Shown in pieces: positions 1-13,495 of a DNA stretch of 60,000 nucleotides. Both the position numbers and the translations under genes were made by a program. The stretch spans positions 12,402,001 through 12,462,000 of the forward strand of contig CM060733.1 in assembly GCA_030704615.1 (NCBI GenBank), written 5' to 3'. The DNA is from Takakia lepidozioides. Lineage: Eukaryota; Streptophyta; Takakiopsida; Takakiales; Takakiaceae. Under the pieces are notes generated by a model. It was given only the letters and a program-made list of their open reading frames with translations, made no database searches and had not been told where the DNA came from. Numbering within the stretch: the stretch's first letter is position 1; every line of letters starts with the position of its first letter.

Positions 1-1922
1 TTGGCAATGGATGTTCTTCTAAAACCACAATATATACTTATATTGTCTCCAAAAAATGTTTGGAGGATTATTACATTGTGCATAAAATAGCCAAATAATC
101 ATATATATCACTTTATTTCAATAATAATTTTTTATTATTATTTATATTTCTCATATTATTTCTGGACCAAACAAAAGTCCAGAATTAGTTAACATAATGT
201 TATGGGCATGATAATGGAAGAAGTTTGCCCTGGACATCATCATAATTCACATCATCCGTTAATCTTCTTGGCAATGTGAAACAGTGAAATTTTCAACTCG
301 GGCGAACATGAATTGAATGTCGACTAATCCGTTTACGACGTTGGACTTACTGTCAAGACATAACTTACCCACAGCCCTTCTGGACATTCACCCTGGAAGA
401 AACAGTTCCATGTCAATTAGGAAATGATAACTTGGAGATTGGGGTCCTCCATGGACAGTCTCCCTGTGGCTGTTGAGGTCTAAAGCCAATGTCCATAGAT
501 ATTATCTGCCTGAGCAATTTCTTCCAAGCCTTTGGCGCCCTTCAATGAGAAATGCAAGAAATCAGGTATGAGTTTTGACAGGCTTCGATGCTCTCTGATT
601 ACTCCTGTTACCCTAGAATGTACTGCTGGTTGAAACGGAAGTGTCCATAGGCCAGGCCACACTTGAACCTTTATGAGGCTTGAAGAGTCGCATAACAGGA
701 GGAATGCTACCTATACCAAGCCCTAGGTACAAAACCATGACTAATACACTGGATAGAATTATACTCTTAAGCCATATGATTGATGCAAGCCCACAACTAG
801 ATCAACGTTTAGTTTGCATCCTAAATGTGACGATCAGTCTGATGAAAGATGAGACTCACTAAACATCACAAACCAAAGGATAAACCAAAACATGGTGACC
901 ATATATAAGTTGCAACCAGCACGGATTGAGAAGAGATGCAAACTGCAAGGGAAAAAGAAGGATACTCAAAGGCAGATGAGAGTAAAAGATCAAAAGAGCA
1001 ATCAGTTACATACAAGAGACATGAAATGAAATGGTACTTTATAATGTCCGTGGAAAGCTCAAAGAGCTTATGGGACAAAATGGAAAAAAACATGAGAGAA
1101 GAAACAAAACCAGAGCCAAAAAACAGCTACTGCTCGAGGAATTGTGTAAGGGTGAAGGCCTCGTGCAAGTAAGCTGCCAAGCATTTCTAATCCGCATAGT
1201 GGAAGACTTCAGTGAGAGAAAGGAGAGAAACGAGGGAAAGGATACTCGAGCTGTACGTATATTGTTCCCAAACGTATATATTGTTCCCACACGTTCCTAT
1301 AGAAAACCCCGGCCGATAAAAGCCTTGGACATAGTATATCCCCAGAATATGAAATATTGTCCCGAGATTTGGAGTATTGTCCCGGAATTTTGGAATCTTT
1401 GTCCCGGGCTTTAGAATCTTGTTAATTGCATGACCTACCACCAATGTACTAGCCCACTCACACGAGCCTGCGTCCGTCGGGGCGCGTCCACGTTCATCCA
1501 CAGATAAAACGCCACGTGGAAAAGGACATAAAGTGCGGGCTAGTACGCCTACTTGTAGGCTTTCTTGCCGCCGACGCGGTATTTTTTATATTATATATAT
1601 ATCTACATATCGGTTGTATACAAAAGTGCGAGCGGCACGGTGACGTGGCGGAGGATCCGCTGTGGATGTAGGGGTCCGACGGTTCAAAATCCGACACGTG
1701 GTTGGTTTGCCAACGAACGAGCTTCTTTCCCCGAGCAGTAAAGATGGAAAAGTGCAGGGTACAGTGGGGGCGGTTTGGCGCCGTCGTGGATATGAGGAGA
1801 ATGCGCTGCACTCTCTCTATCGTCTCTACTCTCACGCCACGCTCCGCCGATTCCTGTGTATACCAAGCTGTTGCGGTCATTGACGTTTCTTGATCCGCTC
1901 CTTCGATCAGACCTTTGCAACC
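1..1922. other. Region upstream of ELIP, no gene recognised
   Basis: AT-rich sequence without a convincing coding exon on either strand. From 1261 to 1405 there are several short direct repeats of the type ATTGTTCCC and ATTGTCCCG. The last 400 bases before the ELIP start become GC-richer, carry ACGT-core elements and a pyrimidine-rich stretch (about 1810-1845), and probably hold the ELIP promoter and 5' UTR. Confidence 0.5.
1513..1700 (+). promoter_or_regulatory. Two G-box (CACGTG) elements upstream of ELIP
   Basis: Perfect CACGTG palindromes lie at 1513-1518 and 1695-1700, with a further TGACGTGG core near 1640. G-boxes bind bZIP (HY5-type) and bHLH factors, and ELIP genes are strongly light and stress induced, so the position 220-410 bases before the ELIP start fits light regulation. 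Function is inferred only from motif and location. Confidence 0.55.
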
Positions 1923-3359
1923 ATGGCCTCTGTTGCCGCAGTGATGGCTGGAGCTGCTGCCACTTCCTTGGCACCTTGCAGGCTTACACCTTGCAGTTCT
2001 TCAGTTTTTCTCGGGAGAAGCTCGGGGCAGCTATTTGTGAGCGTGCAAGGAAGTGTGAGAAGGAGCTCCAGTTACGGGATCCGCAGCATGGCCGAGGTAT
2101 AGTTGTCGATCTGGTTTAAACCGTAAATCGGCCTGCTGCTCTTACATTACAAGAAGCTTACCTCTTGTTTTTCAGCTGCTGTGTTTCACCTCTCCAGTGG
2201 TCTTTTGCAGGGAATTCAACCTGCCTAGAATTTTCATTCGAAATAAACCTGGTGTTTGACAGATTTCATTTCTGTGTTCTTCCTGACGTCCACATGCTTG
2301 TACAATGCACGGGAAGATTGGAGGCTATGTTCCTAGGATCGTGTTACACTTCTTGAATGTCCCTTCAGCTTGTCTTCCTCCCGATGTTTGCTCATAATCT
2401 GTTTGCCTTAACGTTACGTTTGCAGCCCGATCAGCGAAGCAACAGTGAGGCTACTCCCGCTACGCCTGTCACGCCGGTTTCTCCTCTCCCAACGGCCGCA
2501 GCTCCTTCTAAACCTGCCGCTCCTAAGGTACAAGTCACTCTCCGTACTTTGATCAACTTGTTCGCGTCTCTTTTACGTGTAGGAAAACAGCGCCATACCT
2601 TCGATTGTTGCGAGACTTGTGTACATTACAGGCTTACGCAGAGATCGCTGGACTTCTGTTTCAGTGTATTGCAGGTCACTTATGTAACTCGTCACACTGG
2701 GAATATAGTCTTTGCTGGTCAGATCTGCTTCCTGAAACCCGCCTCCAGAACTGATTCCGCACTTTACTTCAATTAATCGTCAGCCCCTTTCATCTGACCT
2801 GCATCTGTTGGACTGTGGATCCATACGGTTTCTCAAGGGATAGATCCAATAGGAATGTGACTTTGTAACCGTTCGAAGGTGGTAGTGCAGGCAGCTTTAG
2901 TTGGAAGGACCACAAGCATCAGTTTCTGTTATCAGATAGAACGTTAAGGCAGTGAGAGTATACGTCGATGATAGGTCAAGCTCATGGTGGTCCCTAATTA
3001 ATCTCCTTGTGCAGGTAAGCACCAACTTTGAAGACGTCTTTGCATTCAGTGGTCCGGCACCTGAGACTATCAACGGTAGACTGGCTATGCTTGGGTTTGT
3101 CGCTGGTCTGATCGTCGAGCTTGGCACTGGCAATGATCTTGTAAGCCAACTCAACATGGGAGGTACAAAATGGTTCATACTAAGTGCAATCCTCTTCTCC
3201 GTGGCATCTCTGATTCCCATGTTCAAGGGTGTGAGTGCGGATAGCAGGTCAAAGAGTTTCTTCTCTTCCCAAGCCGAAACGTGGAACGGACGCATGGCCA
3301 TGGTCGGATTAGTTGCTCTTGTCATTACCGAGTATGTGAAGGGCAGTCCTCTTGTGTAG
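1923..3359 (+). CDS. ELIP: Early light-induced protein (ELIP)
   Basis: Spliced model: exons 1923-2096, 2426-2527 and 3015-3359, all phase 0, giving 206 aa. ELIPs are thylakoid proteins of the chlorophyll a/b-binding superfamily that bind pigments transiently under high light and protect the photosystems. Residues 1 to about 55 form a Ser/Ala/Arg-rich chloroplast transit peptide. A Pro/Thr/Ala-rich linker covers exon 2. Exon 3 holds three hydrophobic helices. The first carries the signature ETINGRLAMLGF and the third ETWNGRMAMVGL, each supplying the Glu and Asn/Arg that ligate chlorophyll and form salt bridges. Donors GTATAG and GTACAA and acceptors TGCAG support the introns. Length and the three-exon layout match plant ELIPs. 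The first ATG of the reading frame in a CCATGG context was used as start. Confidence 0.93.
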
Positions 3360-3554
3360 AGTTTTCGACTCAAAATTTTGCATCCATAGGTCACGTACGA
3401 TTATGTTGTGTTGCGACTCACGTCGTCTCGTACTTCCGTCGTGGGGATAGTGTCGTGGGGATAGTGTCGTCAAAATACGCTTGCAATCATCTCTATTGCG
3501 AAGGCTTCTGAGTATAGCCAGCAACTGTTATTTAGTCTAACATTGATTTCAAGC

Positions 3555-3560
3555 AATAAA
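3555..3560 (+). terminator. Polyadenylation signal AATAAA for ELIP
   Basis: AATAAA lies 195 bases after the ELIP stop, followed by a T-rich stretch. Just before it, at 3437-3466, a 15-base unit is directly duplicated in the 3' UTR. Confidence 0.5.
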
Positions 3561-4170
3561 TCAAATTGATTTGTTCTTTCAGTTGTTACCGGATTATCAT
3601 GCCCTGTAATATATAGATGTACACTCTCTTCACCAGCAGTATATCAATCCTGCACCACCAAGGTGACAGCGTGCACTATCCTACCTGAATTGTTATATTA
3701 TTAGAATCATCTTATAAATATATTATCTTACACAAACTTTATGTTTCTTTATACTTCTTACCTATATGTTTATTATATGATACATCACTATAACTTTTCT
3801 TCTCAAAATGACGTCCCCCAGTAAGAAACAACTTTCGAAAAATCGTTACCCAACCTGGTTGGTTAGTGCAAAACTAAATGCCACACCACAAAAATTCAAG
3901 TCAAAAAGCAGAGCAATAACCAGATTTAATTTGACAATATAATCTGCCAACATCCAATAAACTAAATTCTTCCACACAGGAATATTGAGCACTGGCCAAT
4001 TTTGATGTACAAAACAACCTTCTTTAAGAAAAGATGAACAATATTTTCATTGTCCTGGTTATATATACCCTAGCCGCGAGAAAGTATATATCATATGCAA
4101 AGTTCCATCTATAAATTTCTTTTACTGTATACCGAAGATACCATGGAAGCACAGCAATTGTGGTTGGATC
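3561..4170. other. Intergenic, AT-rich
   Basis: Between the 3' ends of the convergent ELIP and TPR-hydrolase genes. No coding exon or RNA gene recognised; it should contain the 3' UTR of the minus-strand gene. Confidence 0.5.
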
Positions 4171-7100
4171 CTAGAGACGGTGCATGCGCAGCCACTCTTT
4201 TTCTGCCATGGGCTTTAGGAAGCCACCCTTCCTCTCATTTGCTATAGTGGTGTAAGGCCCTCCATAATTGTGACCTGGGTAGACCCTGCAGAAAGTATTC
4301 CCATTCACCAACATCATCAAACACAGAAGAGTTTGAACAGCTCCAAATAATATCTGACATTCTAGAGCAAAATCAGAGCAGGTGGGGAGTTACATTGGTG
4401 ACCTGCTAGCAACATGCTGAAATGAACTTGTTGCCCTGTAATTTGCCCCAGTTACAGCCCCTAAGTGGTCCTGCCCGGATCCCTTTCAGAGTCAATGGGG
4501 AGTGGCGCTAAGAGAGTTTGAAGTAGTACCTGGTGGAGTCTGGTAAACTGGCAAGCTTCTTCTGTAAGCTGGTGTACATGGCCTTCGCATCACAATCAGG
4601 TAAATCCAGCCTCCCACAACTGAACAGAAAAACACGAAGGTTTCATTGACTTGGAACAAACTTGGAACTTGAAGACAGGAAGGTAGCTGCTGCATTGAGC
4701 AAATAGGGTGGTTTGGCCCATATTTACTGATTTAGAAAGGTGTAAAGACATTGTTGTAGAAATTGGTCATGCGCCAACCTTTTTGCCATGTTGGACCATT
4801 TTATTAGCCACTCACTTTGGCGACATTCTGAAGCCCCGGCCGCACTGGTGGCTAACTAGCCACCACTAGCTGTGGCTGGCTAAACTGTGGTTACTTAGCC
4901 GCTACAGGGCGGCCGCACAGAGTGGCTAAAGTAACCCGGGGTTAGGGAAGGTTAAGGTCCTCGCTGCCTGCAAAAGTCGTCCTCAGTCCCCATGGGGACT
5001 CTACACTGACAGAGTAGTGCAAGGAAGCCATAGCGGGCACTTTCTGAAATTTCCTCCTGCTTGCCCTGGAGGGCTGAATTTAAAGGTGAGGGGGTAGGGG
5101 TTAAAAGTCGGGGCAAATAGGCGGAGTAGTTTAGCCAACCCTACCTGTGCTAAGAGTTAGCCACGGCTAAATTGCCTGGTGCGGCAGCTAAATAGACATA
5201 GCCATGGCTAAACTCCACTTAGCCACTGCTAAATCAGGCAGTGCGGCCGGGAAGAATTCTGAGGACAAACTTGCTTGAAAGAAACATTCCCAACCACTTT
5301 TAAGCTTAAAGCCTGCCTTGCAATGAGTGGTCATCCAAGGTAGAGACAGATGAGAGATTGGTTACCTGCCGATAAACAGGGTGTCGCCTGATATTAGAAT
5401 ATCTTCCTGAGGCCTGCACGCAATGACAGGCTACCCACAGTCAGCAAAAGTAAAACTTGTGGCCAGCACTTGCCATGTTGGTGCCAGCAGTAGATGCAAG
5501 AAGCTGAAGTTGGTAATGACAGGTTTGCAATTTCTGGCCAAATTCCTTACAAATGACTAATGAACAGGCCACTTTAAAAGTAACCACGTATGTTATTTTT
5601 CCCAGCAGCCTCACAAATACCGTGCAGCACTGAGTCCACCACTACGGTATCCAAGACATAAAGTTTGAATTCACTATATTTGGGCAACCCTTTCATTGTT
5701 CTGCAGTCTGTTGTAGCCAAAAATAGAGACAGGCAGGAGTATGCTGGAACACCATACACCCCTGAATCGGTACTCTAGTTGAGCTGTTTCCTAAATACCT
5801 TTCGCCCAGACCAAACCGCAGTGAAGCAACTTGGTGCAAGGTCTTAAAGAGTTACCCTCTATGGACATAACAAGGCTTTACCATGACAAATCATTTGGTT
5901 TGCTGTGTCAAACTCCATTTTTAAAAATGCAGGCTGATGGAGATTGTGGGAATGACCAAATCTTTGTCCCCCATATTCCAGTACAGATAGCGATTCCCAG
6001 TACTCAAAGCACCATACACAAAACAGGGAGAGAGCGGAGTCGGAGTTACCCAGGAATATGGATGCACTGGCTGCCTGGTGTGTGCCCAGGTGTGTGGATG
6101 AAGTGCAGTTTCACTGATCCAATGGAGATCACCGCTGAATCCTGATTGCCATTTCAATGAAACCAATAGGCATTCACATATCCGAAGACATGATAGATAA
6201 ATGTGGGTGTGTGCTTAATGTGCATTAACTGTATTCCTATTTCACAGAGCCTGCTGAGAGGAACAGAGACATGGCCTTAATTCTTTAAAAGAAGAACGCT
6301 TAAGTGCCATATTGGCAACTTTGTTCAGATTTCCCTCAAACTAAAATCCTGTTTCCACTCGTAAGCTGTGTATGTCTCATGTCCACACCCCCAGCACACC
6401 TTTCCCTTGTTCGTTGATGATAACATTGAACTGCCATAACATAGGGAGCTACAAACAAGAATAACCAAGCTATATTCCATGTATATATGAGAGTGAACAC
6501 AATATCAAGCTTACCTCCAATAAAGTAAGAGACTCCATAGGCACGCCATTCTGTGTCTTCACTGTTTCTGCATCGTGTTTGTTGATATAGACCTGAGAAT
6601 AAAGGGAAATGAGATATATTGAGCCATCAGAAAAGGGATTCTACGTACAATAATTGAAAAATGAGAATATAGATCATTAAATGCTTCGGCAGTGCCCCTA
6701 ACCCTTCCTCCAGAAGCCCAGTGACTTCATCTATGCACTCGCTACAACATTCACTGCCAAACATATACTAGTGTGCGATACTAACACTCCCAGAGTTAGT
6801 GGGAGACATACGGGAACTTTATCCTCCAAAGCAAGCTCTCGAACTCCGGGCACCTTAATGCCCAGTTGGTCAAAAGGTGGGGGTGGGGTGCCTCCTGTGT
6901 GATCAAAGTGATAGTGGGTCACCACAGCTCCCACCTGTTGGAACCAGACACACACAACTGCACAGTCAAAGCTCATATATTGCAGTAGGTGATAGACACA
7001 TCACTTAGACAATGTTTGGGCTTGCCAATTGATAGAAGTACAACTTTCACCGCAACAAAAGCTGCCATGTCTGCAAAGGACATACCTTGGCCCATAACCC

Positions 7101-10100
7101 TAAGGGACTTCATAACCACATGAAGTTCCCCTCCTTTTTCTAGAGGCAGTTTGCATATATCAATCTGAGAGCCTAGTAAACTCTGAACTCACATTTGAGA
7201 GGTAACCAAAGATAGCCACAGCCAAGGTAAAGAAGAGCAAATTAAATGAAATTTAAGGCACAATGACAAAACCACAAGGAAAAGAGACAACAAAGAGACG
7301 GAATCCAAAAAGAATCCAGTCTCATCACTTACAGAGTCAATCCAAGAGAACGAGACAATCAACTATACCCTTTTTAAGTTAATAGGAAAGATCTGATCAG
7401 CTTACCAATTTCATATTGTCAGCAGCTACAGCAGCTCGAATGCCCTGGCCCAGTGCTCCAGACAAACACCTCCATCAGTAGCACCCCAAAAGACTGCTCT
7501 GACCTCTGTCTAGACATCATATCCTTTGTATCTCATCCTCTGACTTCCTGTCTTTGTTAGCAACAAACTTTGTGCAAAACCAGCTAGCCAGGTGCCTAGA
7601 CAAACGGCCAATAAGGGCAAACTCTGTGCCCATTCATTAGCAATTTGCTCAAGGACAGCTGCTTTCACTAGACTGCAACTGTCGATCACCCTACAACACT
7701 TTCACATTATTCATCCTGGAATCACTGGAACAACAAGAATGTGTTTTGGTTGTCGCACTTCAACCATACCTTCACATCCCACGCAGCATCAATCACAACA
7801 GCCTCCCGGGTTTTGGCATCACCCACCAAATAGACGAAGTTCTGCATTTGCTCCGCACTGCTAAATATCTGCTTCCCACACATAAGTTTTTCCTTCAATC
7901 AAGTCTTTCGGCAGAATTCGGCATGTTGGTTCAACATTGATGGGTCGAGACTATTGTGAGTGCCTCATGATTTATCTCTATGGGATTTCCAACATCTGAA
8001 CAGACCAGTGGTATGTAAGATGAACCACAGAACATAACAGGCTAATTGAGGGAAGTACCAACCTGCCTCTCAATAATGTTGGACGGGTTCAAACAGAAGT
8101 CTCGCCCTGCAAGTAGCTGTATCCAACCGATTATACACGTATAAATATGAGCTAATGCACCCACTTCATAAATGAATCTGTGACATCACTTAAAACATGT
8201 AATCATGGGAGCACTTGCAAAGGAAAAAAACAAAAAGGGAGCTACTCGGACCAGACAGGAAAGAACCAGCAAGTTATCACCAAGCAATCTCCACTATATA
8301 AGTAATCAAACAGAGGCAGACTTTCACAAACCTGGCGAAAATAGAAGCCAGACATGGCCTCACGGGTTAGGGTGAGCCGCTTCTTTATGGTAGCATCGTC
8401 AGATGACTGCAGACAGCATATCCCACCACTGATACAGGTCAACGAGGATAAACACAAGACTATCTCGTAAATAAATGCACATTTGACAATTTGTTTAAAT
8501 TGCTCATCTTCACATTTCCCAGATCAGAACCATGTTGTGTTCACAGTCTATCAAGGAGCCCCTTCACAAACTGATTTTGTAGGCAGATCTGACACCATCC
8601 ATCATTGCACTCTCACGAGTCCCCCCTTCATAATAAAAGTGATTAACTGTCAGCCCTGTACCCCTATGAACAGATTCTAAGAACCCTACATGCACAATAA
8701 GACACCTCAAGCAAGCAAGACTGGCAACAAATTCAATCCTAATGCTCGCACCAGTTCAGAAGCCTTGGCATATGCCTTCTCTGCATTGGGATAATCATGT
8801 AGTGCAAAATAAGCCTCTCCAAGTCTGAAGTGGCCCTGTCCCATCAAATTAGACACAACATCAGATGTTTTCAGTGATTGGACTCTTACATCCCCCTCCA
8901 TGTCCTGCATCTACGGAGTACTTCAAACCATGTTATCCTCCTTGAATATATATTCACTCACTTAAAGGGAAGAAAAAGGATACGGAGCTGTACTGAAAGA
9001 CAGCCTCAACCATAGCTAAGACTTCCATGCACTCTCCATAGGTCCAGGTCTGCATATCTGCGTCCCCTGTTACAGCAGGCTTCTATGTATTCTTCAGCTA
9101 CATTAGATTGAAGTGCACACCCAGGATTCGACATTTAGACATGTCCCTGGAAGGGCTCTCATGCACACCACTTCTAGGAAGGTTGGAAATTTCAAAAGTT
9201 GCAGGGACATGTGCAATGTTTGGAATAATACACTCAATAGCCAAAGCATGTGTCTCAGAACGCATAGGGAATTTGACTAAATGCACAGTATGAACACCAC
9301 TAGTCGTCAATATACTAACAACTACCTAGGACAGACAACTTCAAAAAGCATGTTCCAGCATTCTTCGAAGGATGTCACCTCACGGCACTGTTTCCCGAAA
9401 CTGTCATCCTTATATTGTACACAGAACAGAACCTCTTCATAGACATTCCAGGCAAAGCAGTCCGTCTCTGTCCCTCCCTCACAGACAATGGCCAACATAC
9501 CTTGCTCCAGCTGCCTTTAACGGCGATAGCCTGAGAAGCCTGGAAGAGGGCCTGCACGGGGGCCAGCAGAAGACCACCAGTAACCAGCCTGACAAGAAAG
9601 AGAGACCCCCACTCCGTAACTCCCACTGACACACCTTTACTTGTTTACCCCTCACTACAAATTGCAAGCACTACCACAGCGGATAGAAAGCTACAACTTT
9701 ACATCATACTCAAAGCTTGGCTATAGAACACGCATACTTGCCTATCGCCTCATGATCCGTCACCTCTGGTGCCATAGGAGAGCCAACATGCTGGGAATCT
9801 GTGGAACTGCTGGCCCCAAGCCTTGTCTTCATAAAGCCACTAGCCAAGGTCATAACAGGCTCCAATGTGCTGTAGTTTTAGGGGCATCTTGGAGGGACAC
9901 GTCTGAATACTCTAGTTTTGGTGGTCTGATCTAAGCAAGTCAAAAGGGTTATATCATAAAAACTCCTAACCAAATAATCTCTGCATTTGTTTAAATATCT
10001 GGCAGATTTTGCAATGGTTAGAGAGATTGGCTAACGTTGTACAAGGGTAAGACAGAGTTCATTAAGTTGTAGCACAAGGGCTCATGATGTAGAGGCAGTA

Positions 10101-10363
10101 AGTTGCAAAAGGATCAGCAATGTACACTATACGAGATGAAAATATGCAAAAATTCATTACAAAGTTATTCGCAGTACCTCCTGCAGCTGACCAAGCCTGA
10201 AATATGCATATGAGCAATTGCTGTGCAAGGGCGCAAGCTCATCCTCTTGGTTTGGATTGGCAACTGCATTGGCAACTGCAATTGCACGCTGGTAAAAATC
10301 GATGGCGGTCGAAAAGTTGCCATTGCGGACAGCATCATTGCCTGCAGTCTTGAGGGCGTCCAT
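4171..10363 (-). CDS. TPR and metallo-beta-lactamase-fold hydrolase
   Basis: Thirteen exons on the minus strand (high to low): 10178-10363, 9501-9551, 8752-8835, 8332-8406, 8063-8116, 7770-7868, 7406-7444, 6812-6934, 6515-6592, 6050-6141, 5366-5413, 4530-4619, 4171-4285. They total 1134 nt and 377 aa with every junction in phase. Residues 1 to ~107 form TPR-type helical repeats, a protein-interaction domain. The rest is a glyoxalase II-like MBL domain with a full metal-binding set: THYHFDHTGG (HxHxDH), HTPGHTPGS, SGDTLF (bridging Asp) and a C-terminal YPGHNYG histidine. This is the zinc or iron hydrolase fold of hydroxyacylglutathione hydrolases and persulfide dioxygenases; the substrate cannot be named. 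No obvious transit peptide. The start is the ATG of MDALKTAG; an upstream open stretch lacks an ATG. The TPR-MBL join rests on phase agreement, not on a transcript. Confidence 0.85.
4832..5255. mobile_element. Putative hAT-like MITE inside an intron
   Basis: A 424-bp non-coding element in the intron between exons 4530-4619 and 5366-5413 of the hydrolase gene. Both ends carry CCCGGCCGCACTG in inverted orientation, and ATTCTGA is repeated directly outside each end (4825-4831 and 5256-5262), compatible with a 7-8 bp target duplication. The interior is full of GTGGCTAA/TTAGCCAC motifs in both orientations, like subterminal transposase-binding repeats. Superfamily assignment is tentative. Confidence 0.7.
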
Positions 10364-11829
10364 AGCTGGCCAGTCAGATGAACACCTGGCAACATATTTT
10401 TCCACGGGGGACTAAGAAATACCCAAACCCTAGAGCGCAAAGGAACTCACAATACCGTGAGTAAACTACTCCTCTCTTACTGCATTTTTCACGTTTATGG
10501 ATATTAATAAACATCGTTAATGATCAACAGGACAGTCTTATGATGTGAATAAGACTTTCATAAATGTTGAGCAGCTTGGACTTTCAATCAAATATGACCT
10601 TGCAAGTTGAGATTTACAGTTTGATTCCCTGTCTCTTTGCTTCATTTCTCTTCTTAGACGTTTGTCTCTTTGAGGCCTTCAAGCTCAAGCGCTTTCTTCC
10701 CCTAAACGAACTCATTTTTACCCTCACCTGCTCCCCGAACCTCTGAGCACTGAGCAGAGGAAATCTCAGGCACATGCAGAGTCGAGATTTCAGTTAAAAA
10801 GACGAACTCGATGCGGACTATTTTTGAAAGTAGAGTTATAATCCAGAAGTACATATCCGAGGCCACGCATTGAACCTCACTATACTGCACTACAGCGTCC
10901 ACCCTCAGTATCAATCTGCGTTGATTCACTGAATTCTAGCATCCACTTAAGTCTACGGAGAGAACAGGCCATCATTAGCCAGCGTGAAAACCCTATAGAC
11001 ATCTGCTCTAAGAGAGCTCTTAGAAAACATCTTGGAGCCAATTTTGAGCTTTCACACATCTACCAAGACAGAGACAGAGTCTCAGACGGCTCGACGTAAT
11101 AGAGATTTAAGGAAGGACATGATTCTGAACGGAAGAAACATCCGCAATGTCAAAGACAGGGACCGGCAGGACAACATTTCCTTCGTGCAACACAGGCTTC
11201 CGAGCACTGACTCAAACGCACAACAAAAGCACTACACAACAAACCTCCGGGAAAAAGTGTAACTCTCTCCAAGGCAAGAAAAACTCCATACCTTTAAAGA
11301 CACACACATCCACTAAGAAAGAACGGATCGGTCGAGTACCTGAAAGCACTGGATGAAGATGCAGCCTCAAAGAGAGTGATTGAGGGGAAATATAAAGCCG
11401 CACTGCAAAATTCTAGCACGCATCCATAGAGCGCAGGAGCATCTCTTCCAGATCTTCCTGCATCTTCCTTCACAGCCAGGCCGCACCTATTCATTGCATC
11501 GTCGAGCGTGTGGCACTTGGGAACGCGTTCTCTACATTGAACTACAATCTCGTTCCTTACATGAGAACGTCATTGGGAGCGAATGGGACACGGTAATAGA
11601 AGGCAGGACACGTTCATAGGAACCATATCCACTGACCACTTCTTTACGCCCGTAGGGAACCCATCGCTGGGGTTGCCACGTATCAGTTTTGGAGTCGTCC
11701 GATTATAATGTAGGATAATCTCAACTGTCCCCGGATAAAGATGAAGGAAGGATGGGAAAGACACGCGTGGTGTGTCTCTCTCTCACACAAACCGAGAGAG
11801 GGAGGAGAGGTGCTACCGAGAGGCTAGCG
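10364..11829. other. Divergent intergenic region
   Basis: Separates the minus-strand TPR-hydrolase from plus-strand HCF244, so it should hold both promoters and 5' UTRs. No coding exon recognised. CT/GA-rich stretches lie just upstream of HCF244 (around 11775-11820). Confidence 0.45.
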
Positions 11830-13431
11830 ATGGCGTTGCAAGCTGGGCCCAGCCTTCAGAGTCATGCCCAGGTGCTGGGATTGGCAGAAAGGAGGGGAAG
11901 TTTCTTGTCTTCGTCTTCATCTGCTTCCGTGTTCTCCTTCGCACAAGATGCAGCGCGTCACTCTGTGTTCTGGGGCTCTTTTGACAAATCTTTCCGTCTT
12001 GCGTCTTGCGCTGGTCCTTCGAGAGAATCTGGTAAATTTTCTCACTACCTGAGGCAAACACACGGTCGTTATTGAAGGGTATAGAGACAGGAAGAGTAGG
12101 GGAGAATGGAGGACGAGTAGACAAACAAACGGACTACTACGTGGGTGGTAAGAGGAACTTATGACTACCTAGGATTGAATTTAGAAACTGAATATGCAGC
12201 ATCCTTTTCATGGCAGGTCAAGTCATCGTAATTTATAAGAGTCGTTGAGTTCTCTGCGGATTTTGCGGTGTACCGAAGAAGTAATTCCTTTCGACAGTGT
12301 GGAATGTGAGAGGATGGGAATGATGACACAAACAGAGCGGCATGAGATAACTCGGAATCTGTGTTCGTGGTGAGAATTCTCAGAGAGGCGAAGAGCGGGT
12401 ATGCAACTGAGAGCACATAATGTGGTCGCATCTTCGGCAGCAATGTCAAGTGGTACCCAAGTGAGGTCCACCAGCATCCTGGTGGTGGGAGCCACCGGGA
12501 CACTGGGTCGTCAGGTGGTGCGGCGTGCCCTGGACGAAGGCTATGATGTGCGCTGCCTTGTGCGCTCGCGCCCTGCCCCTGCTGACTTCCTTCGCGACTG
12601 GGGGGCCACTGTGGTGAATGTATGCCTCTTGCTCTCCCTCACTTCAATTCCCCAGAAGAACAAGAGGTTGAGCTTACCCTTGGACTGGAAAGGCATTGTT
12701 AGATCCCATCTCTCTGAGTTTTGTCGACAATCATGTTATCCTGAGGCTCTATGTATATAATTCAGCTCAAAGTGAAGAAGAAGCACCAAGCCAATAACCA
12801 AATTTGCATATTAGTGTAGACCGACATGAGAGAAATTGGAAGCAGCAGAGAGGCTAAGGTGGGGTGCATGGAGATAGAGTAGCTCCATCTGGGGAGGGAG
12901 GAAGTCTAAATCTTAGCTTGATTTTATTTGACATTGTTCCTTCATGCATTTTAATCACTGGTTAAATGGTAACAACAGGGGGATTTAATTAAACCGGAGA
13001 CACTGCCAGCAGCCCTAGTGGGTATTCACACTGTCATCGACTGTGCAACTGGACGACCTGAGGAACCCATTAGAACGGTGAGCCCTCTGATTCATGTTAC
13101 TGATTCCAAGTGGTGCTACCAGGTTTGAGAGGCATGATAGCTGAATGCTGCCTTCTCAAATGGACTGGGGTTAGGACTAGGCTTGAAAAATATCTTCTCT
13201 TTCTTTCTCTCCCAGTTTGCTGTATTGACAATCGAATTTGGTGTATTTGGTTGTGTGTGTGAGAGAGAAAATGTACTCATAAGATGTTTGCCAGTACATT
13301 GTGGCCATAGACTGCCCTGTTTGGGTGGAACAAGAGGGGACAGACACTACCTTCGTGAGGGGTGTGAAAGGGAATGTACTCATGAGAAGTTTACTGTAGC
13401 CTTGTGGCCATAGAACCGGGGGTGTGTGTGC

Positions 13432-13495
<64 letters not shown>

